A DNA stretch of 64,000 nt from Antedon mediterranea (lineage: Eukaryota; Echinodermata; Crinoidea; Comatulida; Antedonidae). Position numbers and translations under genes: made by a program. The stretch lies in assembly GCF_964355755.1 (NCBI RefSeq), contig NC_092677.1:28492101-28556100 (forward strand). Direction: 5' to 3'. Shown here in pieces: positions 12,201 to 22,311 of this stretch (position 1 is the stretch's first letter; each line of letters begins with the position of its first letter). The notes under the pieces were generated by a model, which saw only the letters and a list, made by a program, of their open reading frames with translations, was not told where the DNA came from and made no database searches.

Positions 12201-15200
12201 TATTAAACCACTCTCTGCAGTTTAAAATAAAAAATACATTGATTTCTGGCAATTTTCTGATTCTAAAATGGCCACAGTTCAATCGAAGTATTTGAGGAAA
12301 AGGAGCTGTTTTGAAAGGCATTTTTTATTGTGATAAAGGTAATCATGGGAACATGTTACATAATGGCCCAAAATTGTATGATGTGGGTGTGAGAAGAAAA
12401 TTAGGTGAGAAATTAAAGATATAACAGTGTGGTGCGAAACTGCAGAAGCACCGCACTTTAAACAACAGCTTCACAATAACTTTTACAATCTAATATCCAA
12501 CCTTCTTCAAAATAAATGCTTCAATCAAAAATCCTTCCCCCTTCTTACAATTGTCATACTTCCCCTTTATATACAATATATACATTGATTGTAGGTTTCT
12601 GGATAAAAGAGGGTGTGTATAGAGAACAAGCCGAGGTTAATTTTAAACATGAGCTTCTTCTAATATTAGAGACATCAGATTCATATATTGCATGGAGTAC
12701 ATATGAACATTTTAATGTTCTTGAACAGTCAAATCTTGTAGTACCAGTTGTAAAGGTAATATTAAAATGATTATAACTTTAAATTTTAGATACTATAATA
12801 AGGCCAACAAATTAGTTTCTTTTCTAGATAAAAGAATTTGCATGTTTAATGTAATTTTTAATAATTACTGTAGTTTAAACAACAATTGTTCAGTAGGCTA
12901 TATCAGAATCAAACTCATTTGTATAGGAAACTGACAAACTGTCTGACTAACAATTTAAGTTAAATGTGGTCCTTTATTGTCACGGGTGGTCTTTGCATCT
13001 CATTAATGTCCTTATCATTTCTGTATAATGTGGTCCTTTGTTGTCAGGGGTGGTCTTTGCATCTCATTAATGCCCTTACCATTTCTGTATAATGTGGTCC
13101 TTTGTTGTCAGGGGTGGTCTTTTCATCTTATTAATGTCCTTATCATTTCTGTATAATGTGGTCCTTTGTTGTCAGGGGTGGTCTTTGCATCTTATTAATG
13201 CCCTTATCATTTCTGTATAATGTGGTCCTTTGTTGTCAGGGGTGGTCTTTGCATCTCATTCTCTTATCATTTCTGTATAATGTGGTCCTTTGTTGTCAGG
13301 GGTGGTCTTTGCATCTTATTAATGCTCTTATCATTTTTGTATAATGTGGTCCTTTGTTGTTAGGGGTGGTCTTTTCATCTTATTAATGCCCTTTTCATTT
13401 CTGTATAATGTGGTCCTTTGTTGTCAGAGGTGGTCTTTGCATCTCATTAATGCCCTTATCATTTACGTATAATGTGGTCCTTTGTTGTCAGAGGTGGTCT
13501 TTGCATCTCATTAATGTCCTTATCATTTCTGTATAATGTGGTCCTTTGTTGTCAGAGGTGGTCTTTGCATCTCATTAATGCCCTTATCATTTCTGTATAA
13601 TGTGGTCCTTTGTTGTTAGAGGTGGTCTTTGCATCTTATTAATGCCCTTATCATTTCTGTATAATGTGGTCCTTTGTTGTTAGGGGTGGTCTTTGCATCT
13701 TATTAATGCCCTTACCATTTCTGTATAATGTGGTCCTTTGTTGTCAGGGGTGGTCTTTGCATCTCATTATAATGCCCTTATCATTTCTGTATAATGTGGT
13801 CCTTTGTTGTCAGGGGTGGTCTTTGCATCTCATTAATGCCCTTATCATTTCTGTATAATGTGGTCATTTGTTGTCAAGGGTGGTCTTTGCATCTCATTAA
13901 TGCCCTTATCATTTCTGTATAATGTGGTCCTTTGTTGTCAAGGGTGGTCTTTGCATCTCATTAATGCCCTTTTCATTTCTGTATAATGTGGTCCTTTGTT
14001 GTCAGGGGTGGTCTTTGCATCTCATTAATGCCCTTTTCATTTCTGTATAATGTGGTCCTTTGTTGTCAAGGGTGGTCTTTGAATCTCATTAATGCATTAT
14101 TCACTATTTACAGACAAGAGAAGAGGACAACAACATGGATGGCAAAGCAGACAAGTTACATTACAACATTAAAGTTCCATTACTTGATACACAAGTTTTC
14201 TCTGTAAAACTTATTCTCATCTTTGATTATCAATTACATGTAAGTATAGTCTTGTAGTGAATATGTCACGTTTCGTACCCTAATCAGGCATTCATATCAT
14301 TGCGATCTAATGCTTGACTGAATCAAAAAAATTGTGTGGATTCCCAGTCCATGGTATTGTTTGGTGCTGTGAAAATTTGTACCAAATCTAGTAGATATTT
14401 TGCTTTTTTGGCATAAGTGGGTTAAGTTACATCCTCCATTTAATTATATATGCATGATAATGTATTTTTGTTGTTGTCATAAACTTTATTTATTCTTCCT
14501 TAGCATTATTTTGCGATTTAACGAATTTCACGTTTGTAATCAATCAAAATCTTTATTTATTCATGAAATTATAACATACAAAAGTACAAAATATAAAACT
14601 CGTTCACCATAAAATAAAGGTGTTCTTCCACAAGTTCGTGATAGGTAATATAATATATACAAATAATACAGTGTATACACATTTATACAAAAACATTAAA
14701 AGAAAGAATTTATAAAATAATACAGCATTAGGCTTCCAGTTTAATTTTGTTTGCAATTTCTGTTTTGAATATGTTCAGAGATTGTGGCATCTTATTGATA
14801 TCAATATTATGTGTCTTCCAAGTTATAACCCCCCTATAAGAAATACTACGTTTTTTATACTCAGTGCGAGGTTTCGGAACACAGAGGTTTGTATCATTAT
14901 GTCTAAAGTTATATTTGAAATTATTTTGTTTAACTAGATTTGATAGATATGTGGGTGCACGCCCCGTCATAACTTTATAAATTAACATGCAACATTCATA
15001 CTCATCTTTAGTTGAGAGGGTAAGCCAATTTACTCGCTGAAGTGCATCTTTAAGGCTGGTTTCCTGTCGACGTAAGAGTCAGTTTTTCTAACGTCAGTTA
15101 CGATTGTTACGTCGATTTTACGTAAGAAACCAACATTTGACAGGAAACCGCTTACGACAATATTTTGGTGAAATCGACGTAAACGCAAGAAAAATAGACG

Positions 15201-18200
15201 ATCGACAGGAAACCGGGGTATCGAATCTCCGTCTGATACGTCGATTTATCGCGAATTTACAGGAAACCGGGATTTTATTGCTTGCGATTACTTGCGTTGC
15301 GTTATTAGCGATTCTTACGTAAAGTTGACTTGGAGTCAACTTTACGTAAGCGTAAGAGTCGTAAGCGCAAGATATACAATGGAAAAGGATAGGCCTATTT
15401 TTAATAGATACGAAAATACGAATTTCATTAATAAAAGCAGCTTTTTTACAACACCTCTTTACCAAAAAAGGATAAAAATTAGCCCTATTAAAAACGTACA
15501 ATTATATTCAAGTTCTTTCTATTCACACTTTTCTTTATTTTATTGACATATTCTCCTTCCGGTAATTAAGTTCATTAACTATTCTTTTATTAGGAGAAAT
15601 GATTCGATGTGTTTAAACAATTTAAACCGGCACTATTTGCTCCATCTGAGTTTTTCTAATCAATGTTTTTGTTGTTTGTGTTGTTATAAGAAGCATGCTA
15701 TTAGACTCTGATGCAGTAGATGTAATATTAAATACAGAAGGTAAGACATTTAATAACAATTAATAATAATGATAATAATAGTAATAATAATAAAGTTATT
15801 AAATAATATTGCCATTCAATATCCCTCCGCACTTAATAATAAGAAGCATACAGTAAATATACTTGTTAAATAAATTTATTTACAAATACATTCTGCACAA
15901 TACTATTTTATGGATTAGGCCATTTATATAAATTCTCAAAAACAATAGATGCATACACCATGGCATACAGAATATATAATACCGACAATAAACCTTTAAC
16001 TAAATACTATAATTACTTACTTATTAACTAAATACATTTTTAAAAAGCAAACACAAACACTTTTACTGATTACCTTAAGTGATATACAGTAACTTTCTTT
16101 GCATACACTGTGTCACAAAATATATATGATACAGGAAATTAAACCTTTAAATAAATCTAAAAAGTTGAGTACTAAAACTATAAACATATTTTTAAACTCT
16201 GAAACTGTGGTACACTGTAATAACTGTAATTTCTCTCTTTCAGATGGAGCTGAATTAAGGACACAAGTTGATTCAATCTTTCTGGTGTCATTCTTGTATA
16301 TCTATTTAATAAAGCAAAACAATTTGTAAATGCAACACATACACTTTCAATGTTGATACATTATCAATGTTAATATCAATGTTTTGTTTAATTTTCAGTG
16401 GTACTAGAAGCAGACTTTCTGTTCACATGTAAAAATGTTAATAATAAATAAGTGTGATATTTCCTATGTACTGGGCAGTATTTACTTTGGAATCATTATA
16501 GGCCTCATTTTGTGTTTAAAATTTGCTCTGTAAAAATATTTAACATTTTAAAACTAGTGTTTTGAAGCTTTTCAATAATTATTTTAAATCAAAGAAAAAT
16601 AATTAAACATATATATTTAAAGTGTTTTTCACTTGTTTTTCTTAAGAATGACTACAAATTTTAATTTATAGCATTTTCCTGTTAAGCAGCTGAACTACTG
16701 TTATTAGTTATAATTATGTGTACAGTATGATAACATTTTTAGTTACAAACATTTAGTTTTTAAACACATTCCAACCAAAGGGCATGTAAAAGAAGAGTTT
16801 CACTGTAGATCATTTTTGTTGCAGTTTAGAAGTTGGAATTATTGTGTAGAGTGTGTAGTTCCAATACATTAAAATGTTAAAATGTTTTTTTTTTAATTTG
16901 GCCTATCATATAAAATAAAGTCACACTAAAAAAAAGAGAATTTATGCCTAATTCCAAAGCTAGCCTAGGCCTACAGATGGTGGTCCACTTAATTGGGATA
17001 GGCCTAGTACTTGTTTGTAGGGCCTAGCCTAGTAGAAGTAGGCTAGTATAGGAGGCCTACTACTACTAAGTACTAGGGGCCTAGGCTATATAGTAGGTAG
17101 GCCTAAAAAAGGCTTTTAGTAGTAGGCTAGCCTAGGCCTAGTATTACTAAGTACGCCTAGGCTAGGCCTACAAGAAGGCTACGGTCTAGGACATTTTTAG
17201 TACAGGCCTCTTGCCTTAGGCCTATATTACAGTAAAATAGTAGTGGTTATGATTTTCCGTTTTATGTAGCTAGGCCTATGTACAGTATATGCCACACAGC
17301 ATGTATGCCTTTCTAAGCCTAGGCTGCCTACCTGAAAAACAATTGCCTGACATGGGCAACCATCGATCGAGCAAACACAGAAACGTAAGAAAAAATTTCA
17401 ACTTTACGTAACGATCATAAGACGACCGTAAGCGCTTGATGTTAAAAAAGTCAACTTTACGTAAGGGTCGTTATCGGCTCGTGAGCCTGCGGTTCAGAAC
17501 GATCAAAACGACGTTCACTTTTGTTCAACTTAACGGAAGAGACGTAACAAACGCAACAATCGTAACAAACGTTCGCATTTCCAAATCTTACGTCGACAGG
17601 AAACCAGGCTTTACTTGGTGTGTCCCAAGATAGGCCAAATATGATTCGGGCTGTTCTATTTTGTACAGTTTGTACTCTTTTTAGAAAGTTCGAGCCACAA
17701 TTACCCCAAGATTAGACTACAATAAGTTAGATGTGGAATAATAATAGAATTTGCAATATTTCTTAATATATTATTTTGAAAAATGTGTCTACATCGTTTA
17801 AGCATACCTAAACCTTTTAGAGCCTTCGCACGAGTATATTCAATATGGTATTTCCAGCTTAGCGTTTCATAAATGTTTACACCAAGATGTTTACTGTAGC
17901 ATACTCTAGGAACTTGAACATTATTTATGTGGACAGAACGTTCTCGGTTTTCAATTTTGGAGAGTTTCTGATTTGATCCTATTAGCATAAATTCTGATTT
18001 TAAGATGTTAAGACTTAGTTTGTTATTCTTCTGCCAATCATAAATGTGTTCAAGTTCATAGTTTATTGTTTGATAAATTTCATTTTCATTTTCTGATGCA
18101 TAATATATAATAGTGTCGTCTGCATACATACTAAGTTTACACTTGTTAACAACGTGTGGCATATCATTTATATATATAAGGAAAGCCAAAGGGCCGACGA

Positions 18201-21200
18201 TTGAACCCTGGGGCACCCCGCATTTGATGACCGTACGTTCAGATAACATATCATTGACATTTGTGAATTGGGATCTTTCAGAAAGGTAGCTTTTAAACCA
18301 CTGTATTGTAATAAAAGTCCATATAATCTTAATTTACTCAATAATATGTGATGGTTTACCGTATGAAATGCTTTTTTGAAATCAAGCATGCATAGACCGA
18401 CCATCCTACCCTTATCAATTTGACTGTACCAATTTTCAGTAATGTTGGCAAGTGCTGTAGATGTAGAGTACGATGGACGAAAACCAGATTGATTTACATA
18501 TATTAGGTTATTAATATTTGAATATGTATATAGTTGATCAAAGACAGCACGCTCTATAATTTTTGAAATTACTGGTAGTATAGAAATAGGACGATAGTTA
18601 CTTGGGTTCGAGTTATCACCTTTCTTAAATATGGGTTTTACCTTTGCAATTTTCCAATTTGTAGGAAAACAGCATGTAGTAAACGAATGATTTATAATAT
18701 GCGTAATAATTGGGGAAATTGTTTGAGCAGCTATTTTATAAATATATGGGGGTAAGTTGTCAAACCCAGTAGCTTTCTTTGTTGGAAGATTGCTCAGATA
18801 GCTAAAGACCCATTCACATGACACGGGTTCAAAATTGAATACATTGTCTGTAATCAATTTTACTTTTGGGTTTATCTATACCTGCTGCAAGACTGGTATG
18901 GGACCTACATTTGAAAATCATATCTTCACAAACATGTATCATAATAATATGTAAACAAATTTGGTACTCTTAAATTTCAGGTCATATTTCATCGTATGGC
19001 AATACAATTATGTGTGTAGTGCATATAACGCATGTGTTCGCACTTACATTTTCAGAAATTTATTTTTGATGAAATTGGGTATGTTTCAGGCTTTTAAAAA
19101 ATTGCAATGAGTGCACAGATTTTTACATGCATACTGCGCGTTAAACGTTAATTTGCACTCTTTTTGTCAGGTTTCTTTTTTACAACCTTTCTTTAGTAAT
19201 TCCATCATATTTTATTCATTTTTCAACATGAAACCTCATTATACAAACACGTCAAAAGTTACAGGCTACGCACGTGTATGTAAGTTAACAAAATGTTTAA
19301 GATATCCTAAATTTTAAAATTAATATAAATAGTCTTTATGAAAGTCGTTGATTATATTATCATTAATTGCATATTAGATAAATGTTCAATCCCATTTAGA
19401 CTCCAAACCAGTTTAATACGATCATTTTCACACCCCATTACCATCCACTAAATAAACTCCAGCATATAAAAATTATGATTTTCTGAAAAACCTATGCAAA
19501 GTTAATATTGCTTGTTTACAATCTCTACCCAAGTTTGGTCATGTGCCAAGTTCTAGCAACAGTGCGTCAAAGATTTAATCTAACCATGCTATAGAACGGA
19601 TAATGAGTTTCATCATCATCCGTTACGCTATTCGTCTTGGGTAGACATTGCGTATGCTAATCGTTTCCATGACTCTCTTTCGGTGGTCTGATGGTCTGTC
19701 ATTAATTTTGCAATCGATTTATTTGCTTTTTTGAGTCCTTTGTTTATGTTTCCTATCCAGGTAGTTTTTGGTCTGCCAACTGGTCTTTTAACTTTTCTAA
19801 TGGATTCTGTCAACGCTACAGTAATTTGGCTGGATAATGAGTATTAATAGGAAAATGTATTTTGTTTTTCTTACAGAGACAAACAAAATTAAAAATGGAA
19901 TCAATGGCGTATATTTACCATAACTCAGCAATTAGTGGTGCTGAATTATTTACAGATGGTGAATTACAATTGCGGCTCAAGTCTCCACTTGCTCATAAAG
20001 GTTCTGATGTTAGATACAATGTAAGTACTCTACAGTACTAGTCTATTTTATCTTCATATAGAGAGTAAATAAAAGTAAATGAAGTAAGATGAATTCGATC
20101 ACAATTAATTATTTGAACTGATAACATACTGGAAACTAGAAAGTGCATACCTCCGCCTACTGTAAAATTCTCCTACATAAGATTTCTCCGGAAAAAAAAA
20201 ATAATATATATATTTTTAGTCTTAATGCTGTTTGTGATTTAGGCTAATTTCATTACAAGTATGTGTATGCGAGTATGGTGTAATGGTTATGTAACAAGCC
20301 TTTCAATTAACAATAGCTTCAGTTGACTAACAATAGAACAGCAACGCGAAAATCAAACGAGTGAATTTGAAAAGAAATAGGTTTTTTAAACTACTCGCAT
20401 CAAAAAACGTGCACATTAAATCAAATTATGTTTTAAAATTACAAATCACAAATTGTTCAAAAATGAAGTTTTTTGGACAAGTAGTTCTCGAGAAAATGCA
20501 ATTTCAGTTTACTTGTTACTTTAAGACTGCTAGCCGGCTTTTGAAAAATTCTGTCCTATCTTTTAACACTAGCAGGTCTGAAAAAGTATACTAAAAAGTG
20601 GTCCAGAATTGGGGCTGTGGTCCCAAATGGTCCCAAAATTTAATGGAATGGTCCTTGACCACATATCTATCTGTCTATTCATTTTGGTAAAGATCTTGTG
20701 ATTACTTTTTGAGTAATCCTGCTAACAAACAAACAAACAAACACAAACAAACAAACAAACACACGCTACCGATTACATATACCTCCTTGGCGGAGGTAAA
20801 TAAATAATAATGTAGTACTAACCATTGTTTTTGTTACTAGGTTCCTGTCATTAATAAGGGTTAGGGTTAACAATTAGGGTAATTATTTGAATAATAATGA
20901 TTTGTAACAATTGTTTTTGTTACTAGGTTCCTGTCATTAATAAGGAAAGCATATTTTCTACTGATTATCAACTAAAGAATATTTTTAGTAAATATTTGGA
21001 AAGAAATGGTAAATCCTTTTTGTTTTATTTTTCAAATATTTTTTTCCCATTAAAAGAATTTTGTATAAAATTTGTATTCTCTAGTAAATTGTGGTGTATG
21101 TATGCAGAAAAGGTAGAATTGAAACCACAACATTTTGATTTATTATGTGAGTGTTCAATGTTTTGGGAAAAATCATTTTCCTCTTTATCATAAAATTACT

Positions 21201-21624
21201 AAACAAATGTGTACTGTAAATATGCTAATTATTTATTTTCATAATACCTACAGTGACAACCAGTTATGTTTGCGAGTATCCTGTGTGGATAGCAGATAGA
21301 GCGACTTCGCAACATTTTGAGATTAAGGGTGTTATTCGATATCCTCAAGAACTTATTCCATATCCTTTCCATTATTGTATTTCATGCTTATTCATAGGCC
21401 TAAAAACAAGCTGACAATTAAGTGAATGATAGATAATTTTACATAATATTGTTTCCTTAATAATGTTTACATATATTCCTGGCTTTTGGTATGTCATCAA
21501 ATGGGGTTGGATTCAGTATGTTTCTGTTCTTCTTATTTTTATTATGATTATTGGTCGCCTAAAAACTTTTGCATTCCAAAACCAGGTAATTGATTCAATT
21601 GTTGAAAAGCCTCTAAAAAAATAG
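6091..21624 (+). CDS. TMEM231: Transmembrane protein 231, complete gene of seven exons
   Basis: TMEM231 belongs to the MKS/B9 complex at the ciliary transition zone, where it helps limit which membrane proteins enter the cilium. Exons are 6091-6229, 12595-12755, 14114-14239, 19877-20020, 20927-21008, 21254-21359 and 21471-21624. Every junction keeps frame and gives a product of about 303 aa, close to the vertebrate length. Diagnostic stretches are MAVYEVYSHPIQQRYKSSFC at the start, TREEDNNMDGKADKLHYN, KMESMAYIYHNSAISGAELF, SYVCEYPVWIADRA and PGFWYVIKWGWIQYVSVLL. Two hydrophobic helices are seen, residues about 25-43 and about 265-283, with the large extracellular domain between them, as in the family. 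The start context CACCATGG is ideal. The last intron has AT-AC ends of U12 type. The ending after AFQNQ (VIDSIVEKPLKK) assumes no further splicing; a GTAATT after FQNQ could in principle be a donor. Confidence 0.95.
6297..6745. repeat. Two diverged direct copies of a GGTCGAAGCGGCCGCC-type TIR module
   Basis: Copy one (about 6297-6440) and copy two (about 6571-6745) share GGAGTATGGTCGAAG, GCGGCCGCC-like blocks, CGCTTTAATCTTTGATTGTC and TATGGTCAAACCAATAAA. Copy one lacks an internal segment. They lie at the start of TMEM231 intron 1. Confidence 0.8.
6566..8945. mobile_element. Inner TIR element enclosing a 75-bp minisatellite
   Basis: The left terminal repeat (about 6566-6670) and right terminal repeat (about 8835-8945) are inverted copies. 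Each has GGTCGAAGCGGCCGCCAACC, then AAAGCGGCCGC, TTTGTATGGAACGCC, and TGCGCTTT followed closely by GATTGTCGTTGT. The interior holds the 75-bp repeat array and AT-rich DNA, with no transposase. Confidence 0.75.
6985..8156. repeat. 75-bp minisatellite, about 16 copies
   Basis: The unit contains CATACTATCGAATCTTTATA, CAGTATTGCATTAATAATTT, ACGTACGGTATTGCCGAATC and TTTATATCTCATTTA. Later copies lose CATACTAT and become about 67-70 bp. Open frames across it (6905-8103) are by-products of the period and are not genes. Confidence 0.93.
9115..9300. repeat. Diverged relic of the same TIR family
   Basis: Contains GAAATCGGTCGCG, TTTGTATGGAGCGCC, GATATCGGTCGCG and TTTGGTCGCGC. The pattern of paired GGTCGC blocks around a TTTGTATGGNNCGCC core is like the TIR modules on either side. 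It is too diverged to place ends. Confidence 0.4.
9301..10985. other. AT-rich intron 1 DNA, no feature recognised
   Basis: There is no long ORF, RNA gene or obvious repeat apart from short AT microsatellites near 10540-10565. It lies inside TMEM231 intron 1. Confidence 0.5.
10991..11350. repeat. Second array of the 75-77-bp minisatellite, about 5 copies
   Basis: The same unit as at 6985-8156 (CAGTATTGCATTAAATAATT, ACGTACGGTATTGCCGAATC). It is followed directly by another copy of the GCGGCCGC-type right terminal repeat at about 11353-11455, so array and terminal repeat move as one unit. Confidence 0.9.
11353..11455. repeat. Third copy of the GCGGCCGC terminal repeat
   Basis: AACGACAATCAAAGCGCACA, CGGCGTTCCATACA and AGCGGCCGCTTTGG match 8850-8945 in the same orientation. 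It differs by one extra GTT between the two GCGGCCGC blocks. Confidence 0.8.
11768..12462. mobile_element. MITE-like element with about 45-bp TIRs
   Basis: The left end has CTGCAGTTTCGCACCACACC and GTTATATCTT. The right end (about 12415-12462) is its inverted copy, ATAACAGTGTGGTGCGAAAC and TGCAG. The element is about 690 bp, AT-rich and without an ORF. It lies in TMEM231 intron 1, about 130 bp before exon 2. Confidence 0.75.
12595..12755 (+). CDS. TMEM231: TMEM231 exon 2
   Basis: The acceptor is TTGTAG at 12589-12594 and the donor AAG|GTAATA. It completes the split Gly codon and encodes FWIKEGVYREQAEVNFKHEL, then AWSTYEHFN and VVPVVK. This corresponds to GFWLK and LAWSTFPAFN in vertebrates. 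Confidence 0.94.
12962..14100. repeat. 64-bp minisatellite in TMEM231 intron 2, about 18 copies
   Basis: The unit has TGTGGTCCTTTGTTGTCAGG, GGTGGTCTTTGCATCTCATT and AATGCCCTTATCATTTCTGT, then ATAA. Copies differ by a few points; one lacks the AATGC step near 13258. The last copy runs to within about 15 bp of the exon 3 acceptor. Open frames at 13156-14207 are repeat by-products. Confidence 0.95.
14114..14239 (+). CDS. TMEM231: TMEM231 exon 3
   Basis: The acceptor is ATTTACAG ending at 14113 and the donor CAT|GTAAGT. It encodes TREEDNNMDGKADKLHYNIK and then LILIFDYQLH, phase 0 at both ends. The acceptor lies only about 15 bp after the end of a 64-bp minisatellite. Confidence 0.94.
15053..17608. 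mobile_element. TIR element inserted in LINE D, with a 5-bp target duplication
   Basis: The ends are GGCTGGTTTCCTGTCGACGT on the left and the inverted CTTACGTCGACAGGAAACCA on the right. Both flanks carry CTTTA (15048-15052 and 17609-17613). Deleting the element and one CTTTA rejoins the LINE reading frame (TPSK to DALQR). Subterminal regions are rich in ACGTAAG repeats in both orientations. The 2.56-kb interior has short exon-like pieces (near 15690-15740 and 16243-16328) but no recognisable transposase. It is probably non-autonomous. Confidence 0.85.
16960..17240. repeat. AGGCCTAG-rich low-complexity island
   Basis: Dense overlapping AGGCCTA, TAGCCTAG and CTAGGC words. The same word-type islands recur inside the MITE at 32728-33543. 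Their origin is unknown. Confidence 0.8.
18871..19585. other. TMEM231 intron 3 DNA, no feature seen
   Basis: AT-rich DNA without recognisable repeats. The short open frame at 19111-19317 has no family resemblance that I can see. Confidence 0.5.
19590..19830 (-). mobile_element. LINE 3' fragment, antisense (RTE/jockey-like tail)
   Basis: The minus strand encodes KRPVGRPKTTWIGNINKGLK, then a W-containing segment ending LAYAMSTQDE. It is followed by a GATGATGATGA tail near 19610-19620. RPxGRPKTTW near the C-terminus and a short ATG/GAT tail are typical of the ends of RTE-like LINE proteins. It is strongly 5'-truncated. Confidence 0.75.
19877..20020 (+). CDS. TMEM231: TMEM231 exon 4
   Basis: The acceptor is TCTTACAG ending at 19876 and the donor AAT|GTAAGT. 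It encodes RQTKLKMESMAYIYHNSAIS and onward to LAHKGSDVRYN, phase 0 at both ends. It matches the family segment around ATLVMQSMAFLQ to ARYN. Confidence 0.93.
20148..20802. mobile_element. Possible short transposable element ending in CCTCCGCC/GGCGGAGG
   Basis: ATACCTCCGCC at about 20148 faces GGCGGAGGTAA at about 20790. The right end is preceded by (AAAC)n-type repeats near 20725-20762. Sequences ending CCTCCTTGGCGGAGGTAA are common dispersed repeats in marine animals. The short ORF at 20361-20594 is unrecognised. Confidence 0.45.
20825..20945 (+). repeat. Duplicated exon 5 acceptor of TMEM231 (35-bp copy, 86 bp apart)
   Basis: TTGTTTTTGTTACTAGGTTC followed by CTGTCATTAATAAGG occurs at 20825-20859 and again at 20911-20945. 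The second copy is the real acceptor and start of exon 5. The first copy would read into a stop (GGGTTAG) within eight codons. Confidence 0.93.
20927..21008 (+). CDS. TMEM231: TMEM231 exon 5
   Basis: The acceptor is TTACTAG ending at 20926 and the donor G|GTAAAT. It encodes VPVINKESIFSTDYQLKNIF and then SKYLERN, ending in phase 1. Its acceptor and first 19 bases also occur 86 bp upstream. Confidence 0.92.
21254..21359 (+). CDS. TMEM231: TMEM231 exon 6
   Basis: The acceptor is CCTACAG ending at 21253. It encodes VTTSYVCEYPVWIADRATSQ and then IKGVIRYPQELI, ending in phase 2. The following intron starts ATATCCTTT, not GT. Confidence 0.93.
21360..21470 (+). other. U12-type AT-AC intron of TMEM231 (111 bp)
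   Basis: The intron starts ATATCCTTTCC at 21360 and ends AATGTTTAC at 21470. A TTCCTTAAT branch motif lies at 21453-21461, about 10 nt before the end. These match the minor-spliceosome consensus ATATCCTTT, TTCCTTRAY and AC. Removing exactly this segment joins PQELIP to YIPGFWYV in frame, as the protein family requires. No GT-AG pair in the interval does so. Confidence 0.9.
21471..21624 (+). CDS. TMEM231: TMEM231 exon 7 (last)
   Basis: Starts after the AC of the U12-type intron. It encodes YIPGFWYVIKWGWIQYVSVL, the second membrane helix, and AFQNQVIDSIVEKPLKK, with TAG at 21622-21624. The C-terminal tail after FQNQ is poorly conserved in the family, so the exact end is slightly less sure. Confidence 0.9.
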
Positions 21625-22311
21625 TTTTTATGCCAATAACTCCGTTACAATACAAACTACTAATTGGAAAGGTTGCTAGGAGATGTATTATTAATTCAAA
21701 AGACATCTAGGTTATTTAATGGGTAAAGATGGGCTTATGTCTACATGGAACTCAACTGGACCCAACATGCCTTGAGTAATTGACTTCAACTGACTGCAAC
21801 TCAAAGTAACACAAAATATGTAAACATACATGGTGTTGAGTTGATAAATTCGATGTTACCATATTATTATACTGTTTCGTATACAACTATACTTGGGAAT
21901 TTGACATTTAAGCGCTCTTGGTCAACTATCACCTTTCAGTTCAGTTGCACTGAGTTCTGACGTAAGCCCTGCTTTATAAGTGTCTCATAGTTACACTACA
22001 TTGTAGGTTTTGCAGCTGTGTTCACAAGCGATCTAGTGTTAACCTATTTAGTTAATCTATTTAATTTCTGATTTACAACTTGATATCATACAAGAAGACG
22101 GGTGGATTCCATGCATATAAACAGCTTCTTTGTAGTTGAAAAATATCGTTACTTATCTTATATAGTTGTAGAGTATACTGAACATATTACATAACCCATA
22201 CTCTTCATGCTTTAAATTATTATTTAAACTATTTATAAATTTTTAACTGATAAAATATTCCAAAGTTGTATATTATCTATAATTTTGTTGTTTTTTTTTA
22301 TAAAACTGATT
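21625..22311. other. DNA downstream of TMEM231
   Basis: Holds the TMEM231 3' UTR, whose end I cannot place because no clear AATAAA was seen near the stop. No other gene signal is present. Confidence 0.45.

Larger units (their letters stand above)
14538..18870 (-). mobile_element. Antisense LINE relic (LINE D), split by a 2.56-kb insertion
   Basis: Non-LTR retrotransposon copy, 5'-truncated and reading right to left. From 18857 to about 18300 it encodes the RT fingers and palm (NYRPISILPVISKIIERAVF, QSGFRP, DFKKAF). A frameshift follows near 18290. From 18249 to 17614 come CGVPQGSIVGPLAFLIYIND, MYADD and the thumb. After the insertion the C-terminal part resumes at 15052 and ends with FKTEIANKIKLEA near 14728, followed by a 3' tail with AATAAATAAAG near 14550. 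The RT motifs resemble the CR1/L2/Rex group. No endonuclease domain is left. It is inactive and lies in TMEM231 intron 3. Confidence 0.9.

Noticed and set aside
13156-14207. Open frames spelling MWSFVVRGGLCILLM repeats.
   Set aside because: By-products of the 64-bp minisatellite in TMEM231 intron 2; they alternate frame from unit to unit.
15104-15546. Overlapping open frames of 72 to 127 codons on both strands near 15.1-15.5 kb.
   Set aside because: They lie in the subterminal ACGTAAG-rich inverted repeats of the TIR element and mirror each other; no domain is recognisable.
20858-20880. TTAGGG-like words (GGGTTAGGGTTAAC) suggesting telomeric sequence.
   Set aside because: Only two or three degenerate copies beside a local duplication; no array.
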